The notes below the pieces were generated by a model. That model searched no databases and was not told the origin of the DNA. It was given only the letters and a program-made list of their open reading frames with translations. Source: Paraburkholderia polaris (GTDB lineage Bacteria; Pseudomonadota; Gammaproteobacteria; Burkholderiales; Burkholderiaceae). Taken from it: DNA of 64,000 bases. Where the stretch lies: the NCBI RefSeq assembly GCF_012927345.1, contig NZ_JABBGJ010000013.1:1-64000 (forward strand), in the 5' to 3' direction. Of this stretch, positions 28,322-36,969 are shown in pieces (position 1 is the first letter of the stretch; every line of letters begins with the position of its first letter). Position numbers and translations under genes: made by a program.

Positions 28322-28701
28322 CGCGGAATCCGGTCCTGACCAGCATGCCGGGAGTCGGCGTCAGGACCGCTGCCAGACTCCTCACGGAAGTCGCCCACGC
28401 AGCCTTCGCTTCAGCTGCGCATCTTGCCGCCTACGCCGGCCTCGCCCCGAAGCTCGGGCTCGTCCATCCGTGACGAACACCCCTCCAGATGCGGCAACAA
28501 GGTCCTCAAGAGAGCACTCTCCCTCTCCGCCTTTGCCGTCTTGCGGGACCAGGTCTCGAGGACCTGCTACGCTCGCAAGGTCTAGCAAGGCAAGCATCAG
28601 AATCAGCGCGCATTGCTCTTGCTAGACGACGCTGCGACGTACTGTTCGCCATGCTGCGTGACGGATCCTTCTTTCAACCGAAATCCATCCCTACCTCTTG
28701 A
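28322..28701 (+). mobile_element. IS110-family transposase remnant, frameshifted
   Basis: VLTSMPGVGVRTAARLLTEV, then HLAAYAGLAP, is the transposase_20 domain of IS110 enzymes. The frame then stops at 28471 and continues in another frame as GSSIRDEHPSRCGNKVLKRA and ALSLSAFAVLRD. A third frame ends LARRRCDVLFAMLRDGSFF. The N-terminal DEDD catalytic domain is absent, so it is an inactive 3' fragment. Confidence 0.85.
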
Positions 28702-28729
28702 TGAATCCGACAGGGGCGCCCCCACTCTC

Positions 28730-28942
28730 TTACCGCACCGTGTAACCGCCGTCGACAGCCAGCGCGTGGCCAATCACGAAGCTGGCGCCGGCACTGCAAA
28801 GCCAGAGCACTGCGGACGCAATCTCTTCAGGCCGGCCGAGTCGCCCGATGGGCTGCTCCTTCATCAACGCATCCATCGCCTCGGGTTCACGCTCGATCAT
28901 GCCGGTGACCATCGGCGTCGCGATGATGCCAGGGCAAATCAT
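28730..28942 (-). pseudogene. short-chain dehydrogenase/reductase, C-terminal fragment
   Basis: The 70 codons give ICPGIIATPMVTGMI, GRLGRPEEIASAVLWLCS and a GHALAVDGGYTVR ending, the normal last third of a classical SDR. The Rossmann GxxxGxG motif and the YxxxK active site are missing. The break is at the usual VN-A-ICPG position, 24 bp after the LysR stop codon. The gene's front has been deleted; it is not functional. Confidence 0.8.
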
Positions 28943-28966
28943 GAGTTCCTAAAGGCCGCCGTGGCT

Positions 28967-29869
28967 CTAGCTCGTTTTCGGACGATAGCGTAGCGAATCG
29001 ATAACCAGTGCCATGGCTCGCGAGGATTCAGAACGACTCGCATAGTACGCATGCAAGCCTGGAAACGTCGGACACCAATCGTCGAGGACACGAGCGAGAC
29101 GCCCCGCGGCAACGTGAGGCTGCGCCAGGTCAGACGGCAGGTATGCAAGGCCGTAGCCTGCCAACGCGGCGTCGAGCATGTGATAGGTGCCGTTAAAAGC
29201 GAGCTGGCCCTCCACGCGAACCTGAACTTCACGACTTCCCTTTTTTAGCTCCCACGCGTAAAACACCCCAAGTGTCGGCAGACGCAGATTGATGCAGTTG
29301 TGCGCCATCAGGTCCTGAGGCGTTTTCGGCAGCGGCTGCTTTTCCAGGTACGCCGGCGAGCCAACGATCGACATCTTCATGTCCGGTGCAATGCGAACCG
29401 CGATCATGTCCTTCGCGACCTGGTCCCCATTACGAACGCCAATGTCGTAGCGATCCGCCACGATATCGGAGAGACCATAATCCGTAATGATTTCAACCTT
29501 GATCTCCGGATATTTGCGGAGCAGTTTGGACAGCTTGGGCCAGAGAATCGTGTTCGTCGCGTAATCTGTCGCCGTGATACGAATAGTACCGGCAGGCATA
29601 TCTCGAAGCTCGGTTACCGCCGTCAGTTCAGCTTCGATCTCCTCGAAGCGCGGCGCCACTGTCCGCAGGATGCGCTCGCCCGCCTCCGTCGGCGATACGC
29701 TGCGCGTGGTTCGCGTCAACAGCCGCAGCCCGAGTCTGCTTTCGAGCGCGCGGATCGTATGGCTCAAAGCCGATTGGGACACACCTAACTGTGCAGCCGC
29801 GCGGGTGAAGCTACGCTCCCGGGCGACAGCGATGAAGGCAAGCAGGTCGTTGAAATTTTCGCGTGGCAT
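28967..29869 (-). CDS. LysR-family transcriptional regulator
   Basis: A 300-residue LysR protein. The winged HTH covers residues 5-65 (LLAFIAVARERSFTRAAAQL, GVSQSALSHTIRALESRLGL). The effector domain follows (TIRITATDYATNTILWPKL, DIGVRNGDQVAKDMIAVRI). It is divergent from the aldo/keto reductase gene 420 bp away, the common layout for a LysR protein and its target. A dyad lies 32 bp upstream of its ATG. The former target on its own side, an SDR, survives only as a fragment. The effector is unknown. Confidence 0.92.
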   Translation of the reverse strand: MPRENFNDLLAFIAVARERSFTRAAAQLGVSQSALSHTIRALESRLGLRLLTRTTRSVSPTEAGERILRTVAPRFEEIEAELTAVTELRDMPAGTIRITATDYATNTILWPKLSKLLRKYPEIKVEIITDYGLSDIVADRYDIGVRNGDQVAKDMIAVRIAPDMKMSIVGSPAYLEKQPLPKTPQDLMAHNCINLRLPTLGVFYAWELKKGSREVQVRVEGQLAFNGTYHMLDAALAGYGLAYLPSDLAQPHVAAGRLARVLDDWCPTFPGLHAYYASRSESSRAMALVIDSLRYRPKTS

Positions 29870-29901
29870 TAATGAACTGACCTCATAGGTGTTTGCGAAA
29901 T

Positions 29902-29935
29902 TTAACCACTAGTCGCACATGTGCGCACTGGTTAA
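29902..29935. promoter_or_regulatory. 34-bp imperfect dyad, probable LysR site
   Basis: TTAACCA at one end and TGGTTAA at the other frame a central GCACATGTGC palindrome. It lies 32 bp upstream of the LysR start, in the divergent region shared with the aldo/keto reductase. Position and symmetry suit an autoregulatory LysR site; binding is inferred. Confidence 0.45.
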
Positions 29936-30289
29936 TTCGCAAGGTCAATGTTAGCTTGTGTTCCGCCTTACCCACAATGCTGTCTTGAACGAGCGGTGCC
30001 TTTGGCACGATCACATAGGGCTCGTACCCCATAGCCCGCAATCAAGGATCGAGACGCACATCCGAATTCATGAATCTCGTTCATAACAGCTTGCGGTTTC
30101 ATGGACTTAATCTATAGACGGTATGTGTCTATCATTTCATCTGACCCAGTAAATCGCTTCCGCAGCGCTCTGGCTTTGCAGTCCAGCAATCGGCTTCGCA
30201 GTCCGTCACGCGCTGGCGGCCGATGGCAGCTTCGCAGCGGGATAAGCGATCGTGACAAACCGCAGGCATAGCCTGCATGGAGAAAGATA
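29936..30289. other. divergent promoter region, no gene
   Basis: This is the upstream region of the aldo/keto reductase gene. I see no further gene or clear operator besides the dyad near the LysR start. Confidence 0.4.
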
Positions 30290-31294
30290 ATGGATTACCG
30301 ATATCTGGGCCGCAGCGCCCTCAAGGTTTCGCCCCTGTGCCTGGGCGCGATGATGTTTGGTGGCGAAACGGACGAAGCCACGTCGAAACGCATCATCGAT
30401 AAAGCGTTCGACCAAGGCGTCAATTTCATCGATACGGCGGACGTTTACCACGCCGGCCGTTCCGAGGAAATCGTCGGCCGTGCGCTTGGCGAGCGGCGCG
30501 ACAGCTGGGTGATCGCCACGAAGTTTGGCTATCCGACGACTCAGGGTCCGAACGAACAAGGCCAGTCGCGCAAATGGATTATTCAGTCAGTGGAAGCCAG
30601 TCTCAAGCGCCTGGGCACGGACTACATCGACATCCTCTACTTCCATCGCGCGCTACTCGATGCGCCGCTCGAAGAAGGCGTCCGCGCGATTGGCGATCTG
30701 ATTCGCCAGGGCAAAGTCCGTTACTTCGGCTTGTCCAATTTCCGCGGCTGGCGCATCGCCGAAATCGTGCGCCTTGCTGACCAACTCGGCATCGATCGGC
30801 CGGTGGCAAGTGAGCCGCTCTACAACATGGTGGATCGTACCGCCGAGGTCGAGCAACTGCCCGCAGCCGCACACTATGGCATTGGCGTCGTCCCTTATAG
30901 CCCGCTGGCTCGCGGCGTGCTGACCGGCAAATACGCGCTGGATGGCGCGCCGCCGCCGGATTCGCGCGCGGGGCGCGGCGACAAGCGCATCCAGCAAACT
31001 GAATGGCGGCCTGAATCGCTGGCGATCGCACAACAAGTTGCCGCTCACGCTGAGGCACGCGGTACGACTTCGATCGCTTTCGCCTTGGCGTGGGTGCTCA
31101 AGAACAAACTCGTCAGTTCGACTATTGCCGGTCCTCGTACAGAGGCCCACTGGGACAGCTATGCGCAAGCGCTGAATGTGCAACTGGGACCCGAAGACGA
31201 GAAGTTCGTGGACAGTCTGGTGCCGCCCGGCCACGCATCGACGCCGGGCTATACGGATCCGGGATATCCGATCGAAGGTCGCCGAGTTGTTTGA
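30290..31294 (+). CDS. aldo/keto reductase
   Basis: A 334-residue NADPH-dependent AKR of the potassium-channel-beta/YajO-like type. The catalytic tetrad is visible as Asp and Tyr in FIDTADVYHAGRSEE, Lys in VIATKFGY and His in YFHRALLD. The cofactor-binding part carries VPYSPLARGVLTGKY and a later STIAGPR. It should reduce aldehydes or ketones. It is transcribed away from the LysR gene, its likely regulator. The substrate cannot be told. Confidence 0.9.
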   Translation: MDYRYLGRSALKVSPLCLGAMMFGGETDEATSKRIIDKAFDQGVNFIDTADVYHAGRSEEIVGRALGERRDSWVIATKFGYPTTQGPNEQGQSRKWIIQSVEASLKRLGTDYIDILYFHRALLDAPLEEGVRAIGDLIRQGKVRYFGLSNFRGWRIAEIVRLADQLGIDRPVASEPLYNMVDRTAEVEQLPAAAHYGIGVVPYSPLARGVLTGKYALDGAPPPDSRAGRGDKRIQQTEWRPESLAIAQQVAAHAEARGTTSIAFALAWVLKNKLVSSTIAGPRTEAHWDSYAQALNVQLGPEDEKFVDSLVPPGHASTPGYTDPGYPIEGRRVV

Positions 31295-31689
31295 AGCAGT
31301 TTGGCGGGTTGAGAACGGCCTGCGCAAGCGTATTCATCGCACACCTCCCGGCCATGGTACAGCCAGCTTACGTAGTGCTTTGATGTTGAAACGACATCGA
31401 CCAGTTGGCAACGACCGGGACGACAGCGGCCAAATCCAGCTTAACGTTGCCGCGATAATCCATAGGATTATCACGGCAAGAGTCTCGCAACGGCTAATTC
31501 CGGCGGAGCTTGCGAGGCAACCAACCGCCGTCCATCTGGCCTCAAGGGTCTGAGATCGACCCACAAGCGACCTTGGGCGCCTTACGTAGCGGCCGTTCGC
31601 AGTGGAACAAATGTATGGGGGATGATGGCTACGGCAGCGACGCCCCAATGAGGAAAATACGGGCTTCGGGGGCTGTTCCTTTCTGACAA
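31295..31689. other. no gene; contains a strong hairpin
   Basis: No coding signal on either strand beyond the scar of the deacylase pseudogene that ends near 31690. The only clear structure is the hairpin at 31447-31479. Confidence 0.4.
31447..31479. repeat. 15-bp inverted repeat (hairpin)
   Basis: TTGCCGCGATAATCC and GGATTATCACGGCAA, separated by ATA, form a 15-bp stem with one G-T pair. No T run follows on either side, so it is not a standard terminator. It could be a transcript-stabilising hairpin after the aldo/keto reductase or a mobile-element end. Confidence 0.5.
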
Positions 31690-32127
31690 TAGCCAGGTAC
31701 AGCACGATCTGGCCGTCAACCGCTAGATCGACGATCGCTCTCTGCCACGTGGCGAACGTCGTTGCTGGCCGTTGCAGCGCAGCAAACTCGTTGAAATGAC
31801 CAACGAAATTGCGGCTTGTGGCTCCATGAAAGCGACCGAGAATACGGCCGTTGCAAAACTGCTGGATGCCGAGCGGATTGGCTCGCGGCACGACGGTCAC
31901 CATACCGCGCAAACGTCCGGCCGCGTGCGCATGCTCGAGGCGCGGCAGCAGTCTGTGCAACACCGGCATGCCGGCGAACTCATCTGCATGAACACCTGCC
32001 TATAAATACACATGCGGCCCCCCTGTCGTGCAAGCCGCCACGCCCGCAATACCAGGGGATGGCGCGAATCGCTGTTCAGTGTCAGCGAAATATCTTCGAG
32101 CATGACCAGCCCCTGATTCAGACGCAC
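31690..32127 (-). pseudogene. M14/AspA-type deacylase, broken N-terminal half
   Basis: On the minus strand the sequence reads VYL-stop-AGVHADEFAGMPVLH, then LRGMVTVVPRANPLGIQQFC, NGRILGRFH and WQRAIVDLAVDGQIVLYL. This is the zinc-site half of succinylglutamate desuccinylase/aspartoacylase-family peptidases ('QAxIHADExPG...VVPxANPxG'). An in-frame TAG replaces a Gln codon, a frameshift separates the first 35 codons, and the C-terminal half is gone. It begins at the aruH stop codon, so it was the next gene of that operon. Confidence 0.75.
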
Positions 32128-33326
32128 CGCGCCGGTTCCCCGACTGATGCACCGGCACCCAGACCCTTGACAAACGTTGCGATTCGCTCACAAGCATCCA
32201 CTAACCGCGCTTCATCGACCACGAAGCCAAAACGCACAAAACCGCTAGCCGTATCGCCGAACGCGCTGGCATCGAGCAGAGCCACGCCTTGCTCGCGAAA
32301 TAGCTGCCATGTGAAATCGAACGCACTGAGGCCCGTCCCCGTCACGTCAACCATCATGAACATGCCCGCTTCCGGCAACAGGCAACGCAAGCCCGGCACC
32401 TGCCGCAAACGGTTGTAGACCACATCACGCCGACGCCTGTAGAGTTCGCGCATATCGGCAACAATCTGCACTTTATGCTCCAGCGCCGTCAGTGCCGCCT
32501 GCTGAATAAAACCCGGCAAACCGTAGAGCATGCATAGCGCAAGGCGTTCAAGATGTTCGACTAGCAGCGCCGGCCCAATAACCCAACCTATCCGCCACCC
32601 GGGCATCGCGTGAGACTTTGACAAACTGCTTATCGTCACCGTGCGCCCGGCCATGCCGGTAAAGGATGCAATGCTCAAGTGATCGCGTTCGAAAGTCAGG
32701 TCCCCGTAGACCTCATCAGCGAGCACCCAAAGATCATGCTGGCACGCCAACTGTGCAATTCGTTCAAGATCGGCCCGAGGCATCACGACGCCCGTTGGAT
32801 TGCAGGGTGTGGCAAAAAAAATGGCTTTCGTGCGTGGCGTAATAGCCGCTTCAAGCGCATAGCAATCGATATGAAAACCGCGCGTCGGATCAACCGGAAC
32901 GGGCACGAGGGTAGCGCCCGATGCGCGCACGCTTGCCTCGTAGGTCAGATACATCGGCTCAGGCACGATCACTTCATCGCCTGTCTCGCACAGGCAAAGT
33001 GATGCGGCAAACAGCCCATTTTGCGTACCCGCCACCACAATCACATTCTCCGCGGCGACAGCGTGGCCCGTCGCACGCGTATGTTCCTGCGCAATCGCCG
33101 TGCGCAACGCCGCACGGCCCGCCACCTCGCTGTAGTGCGTATCTCCGCTGCGCAACGCAGTGACCGCGCGCTCGACGATGACCTCCGGCGTAGCAAAATC
33201 GGGATCCCCTACGCTCAGCAGAATGACGTCCTCGCCTTGGGCAAGCGCCTTCTGTGCGGAATAGTGAATCTCCCAGGCCGAGGTCCGCTTACCTTGCAGA
33301 CGGTCCACCAGATTCGAATACTTCAT
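32118..33326 (-). CDS. aruH: PLP-dependent arginine-pyruvate transaminase-like aminotransferase
   Basis: A 402-residue fold-type I aminotransferase. It matches Pseudomonas AruH along its length as I recall that protein: AWEIHYSAQKALAQGEDVIL, LLSVGDPDFATP, NPTGVVMP, SLSKSHAMPGWRIGW and CMLYGLPGFIQ. K237 in SLSKSHA should bind PLP and R245 in GWRIGW contacts substrate carboxylate. It would turn arginine into 2-ketoarginine (5-guanidino-2-oxopentanoate). AAGGAG lies just before the ATG. The AruI partner is at 34911-36503, which supports the arginine assignment, although another cationic amino acid is possible. Confidence 0.82.
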   Translation of the reverse strand: MKYSNLVDRLQGKRTSAWEIHYSAQKALAQGEDVILLSVGDPDFATPEVIVERAVTALRSGDTHYSEVAGRAALRTAIAQEHTRATGHAVAAENVIVVAGTQNGLFAASLCLCETGDEVIVPEPMYLTYEASVRASGATLVPVPVDPTRGFHIDCYALEAAITPRTKAIFFATPCNPTGVVMPRADLERIAQLACQHDLWVLADEVYGDLTFERDHLSIASFTGMAGRTVTISSLSKSHAMPGWRIGWVIGPALLVEHLERLALCMLYGLPGFIQQAALTALEHKVQIVADMRELYRRRRDVVYNRLRQVPGLRCLLPEAGMFMMVDVTGTGLSAFDFTWQLFREQGVALLDASAFGDTASGFVRFGFVVDEARLVDACERIATFVKGLGAGASVGEPARCV

Positions 33327-33389
33327 TCAAGGACTCCTTGCAGCGGCAGACGCGGGACCGCTTGCCCCCGCGAGGCCAACCGCCGCGGT

Positions 33390-33797
33390 TCAGGTTAAGC
33401 GTAACGAATGGACCGGCACGCGATGTTCCAGATTGCCAACCCCCATTTCAATGACGAAAGCGAACACGACATATATGATCGGGATCGCAAGCAACGGCAT
33501 CGTAAATGCGCAGGGTCTAAGCGCGAATATAGTTCGCGGCACCCAACACGTCCATGACCGCCACTGTCGACGGCTGCGCGGTCGATTTCAGCAGCATGGC
33601 CGTTTCACCCACGAGGGTCGGCAACAGGATCTGAATCGGGTAAATAGCGCGTTTATCGGCAACGCCGACACGTTCGAGCAAATGTTCGGCGCGCGCAACA
33701 ACTTCGGTGTGCGTTTCACCGAGCACATGAAGAGGCATTTCGAGACGTTTTCGAGCGCGGTACGATGTGCCCAGAGATTGACGCTTCGAAAATCCAT
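33390..33797 (-). pseudogene. amino-acid ABC transporter scar: ATPase fragment fused to permease tail
   Basis: The minus strand begins SVNLWAHRTALENV, shifts frame, then gives PLHVLGETHTEVVARAEHLL, the middle of a HisP/AotP-type ATPase. At KRAIYP it jumps into LLPTLVGETAMLLKSTAQPS and STVAVMDVLGAANYIRA, the end of a HisM/ArtM-type permease, and shifts frame again into a last helix (LLAIPIIYVVFAFVIEMGVG). An internal deletion has fused two genes. It lies upstream of aruH in the same direction and probably once encoded arginine uptake. Confidence 0.75.
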
Positions 33798-33890
33798 CTC
33801 CTTACTCCCTCGCTAGCGTTTCCCGTAACCAGTGCTGCCATGCCTTGTTGAATGGTCGACCAACCTGCATGTGCGTATGAGTATATGTTC

Positions 33891-33910
33891 TGTTGAACGA
33901 TAGTTCAACA
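33891..33910. promoter_or_regulatory. perfect 20-bp dyad, probable TetR operator (site A)
   Basis: TGTTGAACGATAGTTCAACA is a perfect inverted repeat with 8-bp arms and a 4-nt centre. It lies between the TetR gene (plus strand) and the ABC-scar/aruH operon (minus strand), where a divergently placed repressor would bind. ATTTTTCAATATT follows and recurs next to site C at 44590. Confidence 0.7.
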
Positions 33911-34025
33911 TTTTTCAATATTCCCTATCAGAAGATTTTTACGGCGTCCCTATGCTTGCATGCAGGGTTCGAAACGCATCGACGGCTTGTCGGAGCAGTT
34001 ATCAAAGCGAAGCCCGGTACAGATC

Positions 34026-34045
34026 AATTGAACAATCGTTCTGTA
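34026..34045. promoter_or_regulatory. imperfect TTGAAC-N4-GTTC dyad (site B)
   Basis: AATTGAACAATCGTTCTGTA keeps one full half-site and part of the other, with the same 4-nt spacing as site A. It lies 29 bp before the TetR start codon and overlaps the likely promoter, which suits autorepression. Confidence 0.5.
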
Positions 34046-34073
34046 CTCACCTATAATCGGCCGCGTAACGACT

Positions 34074-34745
34074 GTGAAAGGCCATGGAGTGAAAAAAATC
34101 ATCGGTAAGGAACCCGTCCCGACACGCGGACGCGGTGTCCGCGAAACGCCGGCTGTGCGTCAGCAATCGATCATCGACGCGACGATGCGCTGCATTGCTC
34201 GCTACAGCTATTCCGAAACCACCATCGACCGGATCTGCGTCGAGGCGAAAGTCTCGCGTGGCCTGATCAACCATCATTTCCAGTCGAAAGACGAACTGAT
34301 GGCGCAGACTTACAAACGGCTGGCGGCGGATCTGCTTATGGTTTCCAGGGAGGCAGCAGCGAACGCTGCGGGCCCTGAAGAGAAACTTAGAGCCATTATC
34401 AAGGTGTGTTTCGCTCCGCCCGTGTTTGCGCCCAAGAACGTCAAGGTCTGGCTCGGGTTCTGGAGTGTCGCGCATAGCGACCCCGTGATCCGCAAGGCGC
34501 ACAAGGAACTGTATAGCGGCTACAGACAAGCGCTGGAGAAACTGTTCGACCAGATAGGCGCGGAGCGCAGTGCGCCGATCAACAGCGAGCTCGCCGCATT
34601 GACGCTGACAGCGGTCATCGACGGTTTCTGGCTCGAACTTGCTCGAGATCCCACTTCGTTTACAGCCGACGAAGCGCTGCGCAGCTGCATGCAGGTCGTA
34701 GAGAGCTTCCTGCCGCCGCCGACGACGAGCAGGAAACGAGCGTGA
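34074..34745 (+). CDS. TetR-family transcriptional regulator (BetI-like)
   Basis: A 223-residue TetR protein. The HTH is at about 30-76 (IIDATMRCIARYSYSETTID, VEAKVSRGLINHHFQSKDEL) and the C-terminal ligand domain resembles BetI (VWLGFWSVAHSDP, later ALTLTAVIDGFWLELARDP). BetI-like proteins often sense cationic compounds such as choline, which would fit a guanidino or betaine-like ligand. The start is a GTG at 34074; an in-frame GTG at 34089 is an alternative. Sites A and B lie upstream, so autoregulation is likely. I infer that it controls the whole island. Confidence 0.88.
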   Translation: MKGHGVKKIIGKEPVPTRGRGVRETPAVRQQSIIDATMRCIARYSYSETTIDRICVEAKVSRGLINHHFQSKDELMAQTYKRLAADLLMVSREAAANAAGPEEKLRAIIKVCFAPPVFAPKNVKVWLGFWSVAHSDPVIRKAHKELYSGYRQALEKLFDQIGAERSAPINSELAALTLTAVIDGFWLELARDPTSFTADEALRSCMQVVESFLPPPTTSRKRA

Positions 34746-34800
34746 CGGACGTGTAATTAAAGCGTAAGTTTGCCCATGCCAGCCAGTCGACCGGCTGGGT

Positions 34801-34842
34801 AAAAAAACCGCCGTCCCAAATTTTTCCGGGAGGCGGTTTTTT
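34801..34842. terminator. bidirectional terminator between the TetR gene and aruI
   Basis: AAAAAACCGCC and GGCGGTTTTTT form an 11-bp stem extended by the inner GTCCC/GGGA pairing, with A and T runs at the two ends. It serves the convergent TetR and aruI genes. Confidence 0.85.
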
Positions 34843-34910
34843 TAACGCCGGGGCGCCCCGATCCTCCGTCATGGGCCCAGCGGCGTCTCAGCAATAGCGG
34901 CTCGGCGGAC

Positions 34911-36503
34911 TCAAGCGGCCGCGATTTCGATCAGTGAGGGCACCGTTTGCTGCATCGCGCGTGCGAGTGCATCAGCCAGCGGCGTGCCTTCGTCGAGTCG
35001 CTCGGCGGCCCACCCGTAGGCTTGCGCAATCGCAACAAAATCGGGGGTATGCAAATCGACTCCGATCGGTTCGACCTGGCGATTGAGCATCGCGCTTTTT
35101 ATTTCACCGTAGCCACCATTGTTAAGCAACAGCACGATTACGCGCGCCTTATGTTGCGCCGCCGTGCCGAGTTCGCCCAAAGTGAACTGAAAACCGCCAT
35201 CGCCCGCGAGACACACCACAGGACGGGTGGCATCGCCAAGACTCGCGCCGATGGCGGCAGGCAGGCCGTAACCGAGCGAGCCGAATCCCACCGATGCGTT
35301 GAACCACGAACGCGGGCGCGGCGCTGCATAGCCAACATTGCCCGAGTACACAAAGCGCGTGGAATCGCCGACGATGCTCGCGTTCGGCAAAGCCTGTCTG
35401 ACACAAGCCAGCACGTCGAGATCACGGCGCGTGACGGCATCGAGCTCGCGCTCGCCAGCGGCACGGCACTCCGCCACGCGGGCCGCCCCATTGCCGCGGT
35501 GTTCAGGCGCCGACCACGCCTGAAGCAGCGCCGCTAGCGTCTCGCCGACGTCGCCCAGCATGGGCAGCGTCGGCGCCGCGTTGCGAAAGAGCTGCTGGGC
35601 GTCGATGTCGATACGCAACAGGTTCGCTGGCGGCACAAAACTGCCGTCCGCGTAAAGATCGTAGTCGGTCGGTCCGAGCTCAGTGCCGAGCGCGACAATC
35701 AGATCGCTCTCGCGCATCAAGGTGCGCACTGCCTGGCTCGATCCTGACAGCGAGATACCGAGTCCATGTTCTGGTGGCAGGATGCCGCGTCCGTTGATTG
35801 TCATGACGACGGGCGCATCGAGCGCTTGTGCAAAGCGCTCCACTTCTTCAGCCGCGGCCAGTGCCCCGCCGCCCGCAAGAATCAACGGCGCACGCGCCTT
35901 GCCGATGAGTTCGAGCGCCGCCTCGATCGCGCGCGGCGCGGCCGGTCCCGCACTCACACGCGGCGGTGCGGCGGGGATAGCGGGCAGATCCCGCGCCGAA
36001 GCGCTAATGACGTCGAGCGGCAACTCGATATGCACCGGGCGCGGCCTTCCACTTGAGAACACCGCGAACGCACGCGCCACCACCTGCGGCAATTCCTCGG
36101 CAAGCGTGACCGTATGACTGAATTCTGCCAAGCCGCTAGTGAGCAGCCGCTGGTCGGGCAATTCATGCAGATGACCATTACCGGAGCCGAGATGCCCCAA
36201 CCGATTGACGCTGGAGATCACTAGCATCGGGATTGAATCGGCATAAGCCTGCGCCATCGCCGTGGCGATATTGGTCACGCCAGGGCCGGTGATCACGAAG
36301 CACACGCCGGGACGGCCCGTCGCTCGTGCGTAGCCGTCCGCCATGAAACCCAACCCCTGTTCATGGCGCGCCGTGATATGACGTACGGTGCTTCCGGAAA
36401 GTCCACGGTACAAGTCGATCGTATGAACGCCTGGAATGCCGAAGACGGTGTCCACGCCGTATGCCGCGAGGAGTTCTACCAGATACATGCCCACTGTTTT
36501 CAT
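34911..36503 (-). CDS. aruI: ThDP-dependent 2-ketoarginine (5-guanidino-2-oxopentanoate) decarboxylase
   Basis: A 530-residue ThDP enzyme. The activating Glu is E48 (TARHEQGLGFMADGYARATG). The ThDP-binding motif is GDGG at 434-437 with NN at 461-462. The opening DTVFGIPGVHTIDLYRGL is typical of AruI-type decarboxylases. It would convert 2-ketoarginine to 4-guanidinobutyraldehyde and CO2. It is the last gene of a minus-strand series that starts near 39.66 kb with the oxidoreductase, etfB and etfA. aruH nearby supports the call; a different 2-oxo acid remains possible. Confidence 0.82.
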   Translation of the reverse strand: MKTVGMYLVELLAAYGVDTVFGIPGVHTIDLYRGLSGSTVRHITARHEQGLGFMADGYARATGRPGVCFVITGPGVTNIATAMAQAYADSIPMLVISSVNRLGHLGSGNGHLHELPDQRLLTSGLAEFSHTVTLAEELPQVVARAFAVFSSGRPRPVHIELPLDVISASARDLPAIPAAPPRVSAGPAAPRAIEAALELIGKARAPLILAGGGALAAAEEVERFAQALDAPVVMTINGRGILPPEHGLGISLSGSSQAVRTLMRESDLIVALGTELGPTDYDLYADGSFVPPANLLRIDIDAQQLFRNAAPTLPMLGDVGETLAALLQAWSAPEHRGNGAARVAECRAAGERELDAVTRRDLDVLACVRQALPNASIVGDSTRFVYSGNVGYAAPRPRSWFNASVGFGSLGYGLPAAIGASLGDATRPVVCLAGDGGFQFTLGELGTAAQHKARVIVLLLNNGGYGEIKSAMLNRQVEPIGVDLHTPDFVAIAQAYGWAAERLDEGTPLADALARAMQQTVPSLIEIAAA

Positions 36504-36570
36504 GCCATTTCATCCATCAGTCTGGAGGCCGGTTCGATCCGATGTTCCGGTGTGAATCATTGTTTGACGC

Positions 36571-36969
36571 TCACGAAGCAAGACCAGGCAATAGTTCGCC
36601 TATGCCCTTCGCCAGCATCTCAATAGAACTGCGCCATTGCGCGTATTCCAGTTTGACCGTTCCGCCGCGCCGCTCATCGTTATTGGTACCGCGCATCATC
36701 GGAATTGACCACAGGCAAAGCACGAGGCCACCCGTCAATGTCAGCGCGCCGAGGGTCAAGCCAAGCATCCGCAGCAAAAACTGGCCGCCCCAAACCGCAC
36801 CTACCATTAAGGCCCCAATCCAGGCGAACAGCCGCCATGCAATTTGCCGCTGCGTCGAATCGGGAAAATGTCCGGTCACGGACGCATACATCGGCATCGC
36901 TACCGGTGGGCAAAAGAGCGTGAGGAGCCCCGTGATAAAGATCAGTACGTCGCTAGACGTCATGGTCAT
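36571..36969 (-). pseudogene. MarC-family membrane protein, truncated
   Basis: A 132-residue product. The N-terminal part (LIFITGLLTLFCPPVAMPMY, then LFAWIGALMVGAVWGGQFLL and GALTLTGGLVLCLWSIPMM) matches the first half of MarC/UPF0056 proteins, which are about 200 residues with six helices. After GTNND the sequence is unrelated, so the last helices are missing. Its ATG overlaps the etfA stop (ATGA), implying translation. It may be inactive or a reduced variant; the deletion probably joined etfA to the aruI side. Confidence 0.6.

Noticed and set aside
31334..31969. 211-codon minus-strand frame taken as one intact gene
   Set aside because: Only its first half resembles an M14 deacylase; the preceding part is in another frame with a stop codon and the rest is not homologous, so it is described as a pseudogene.
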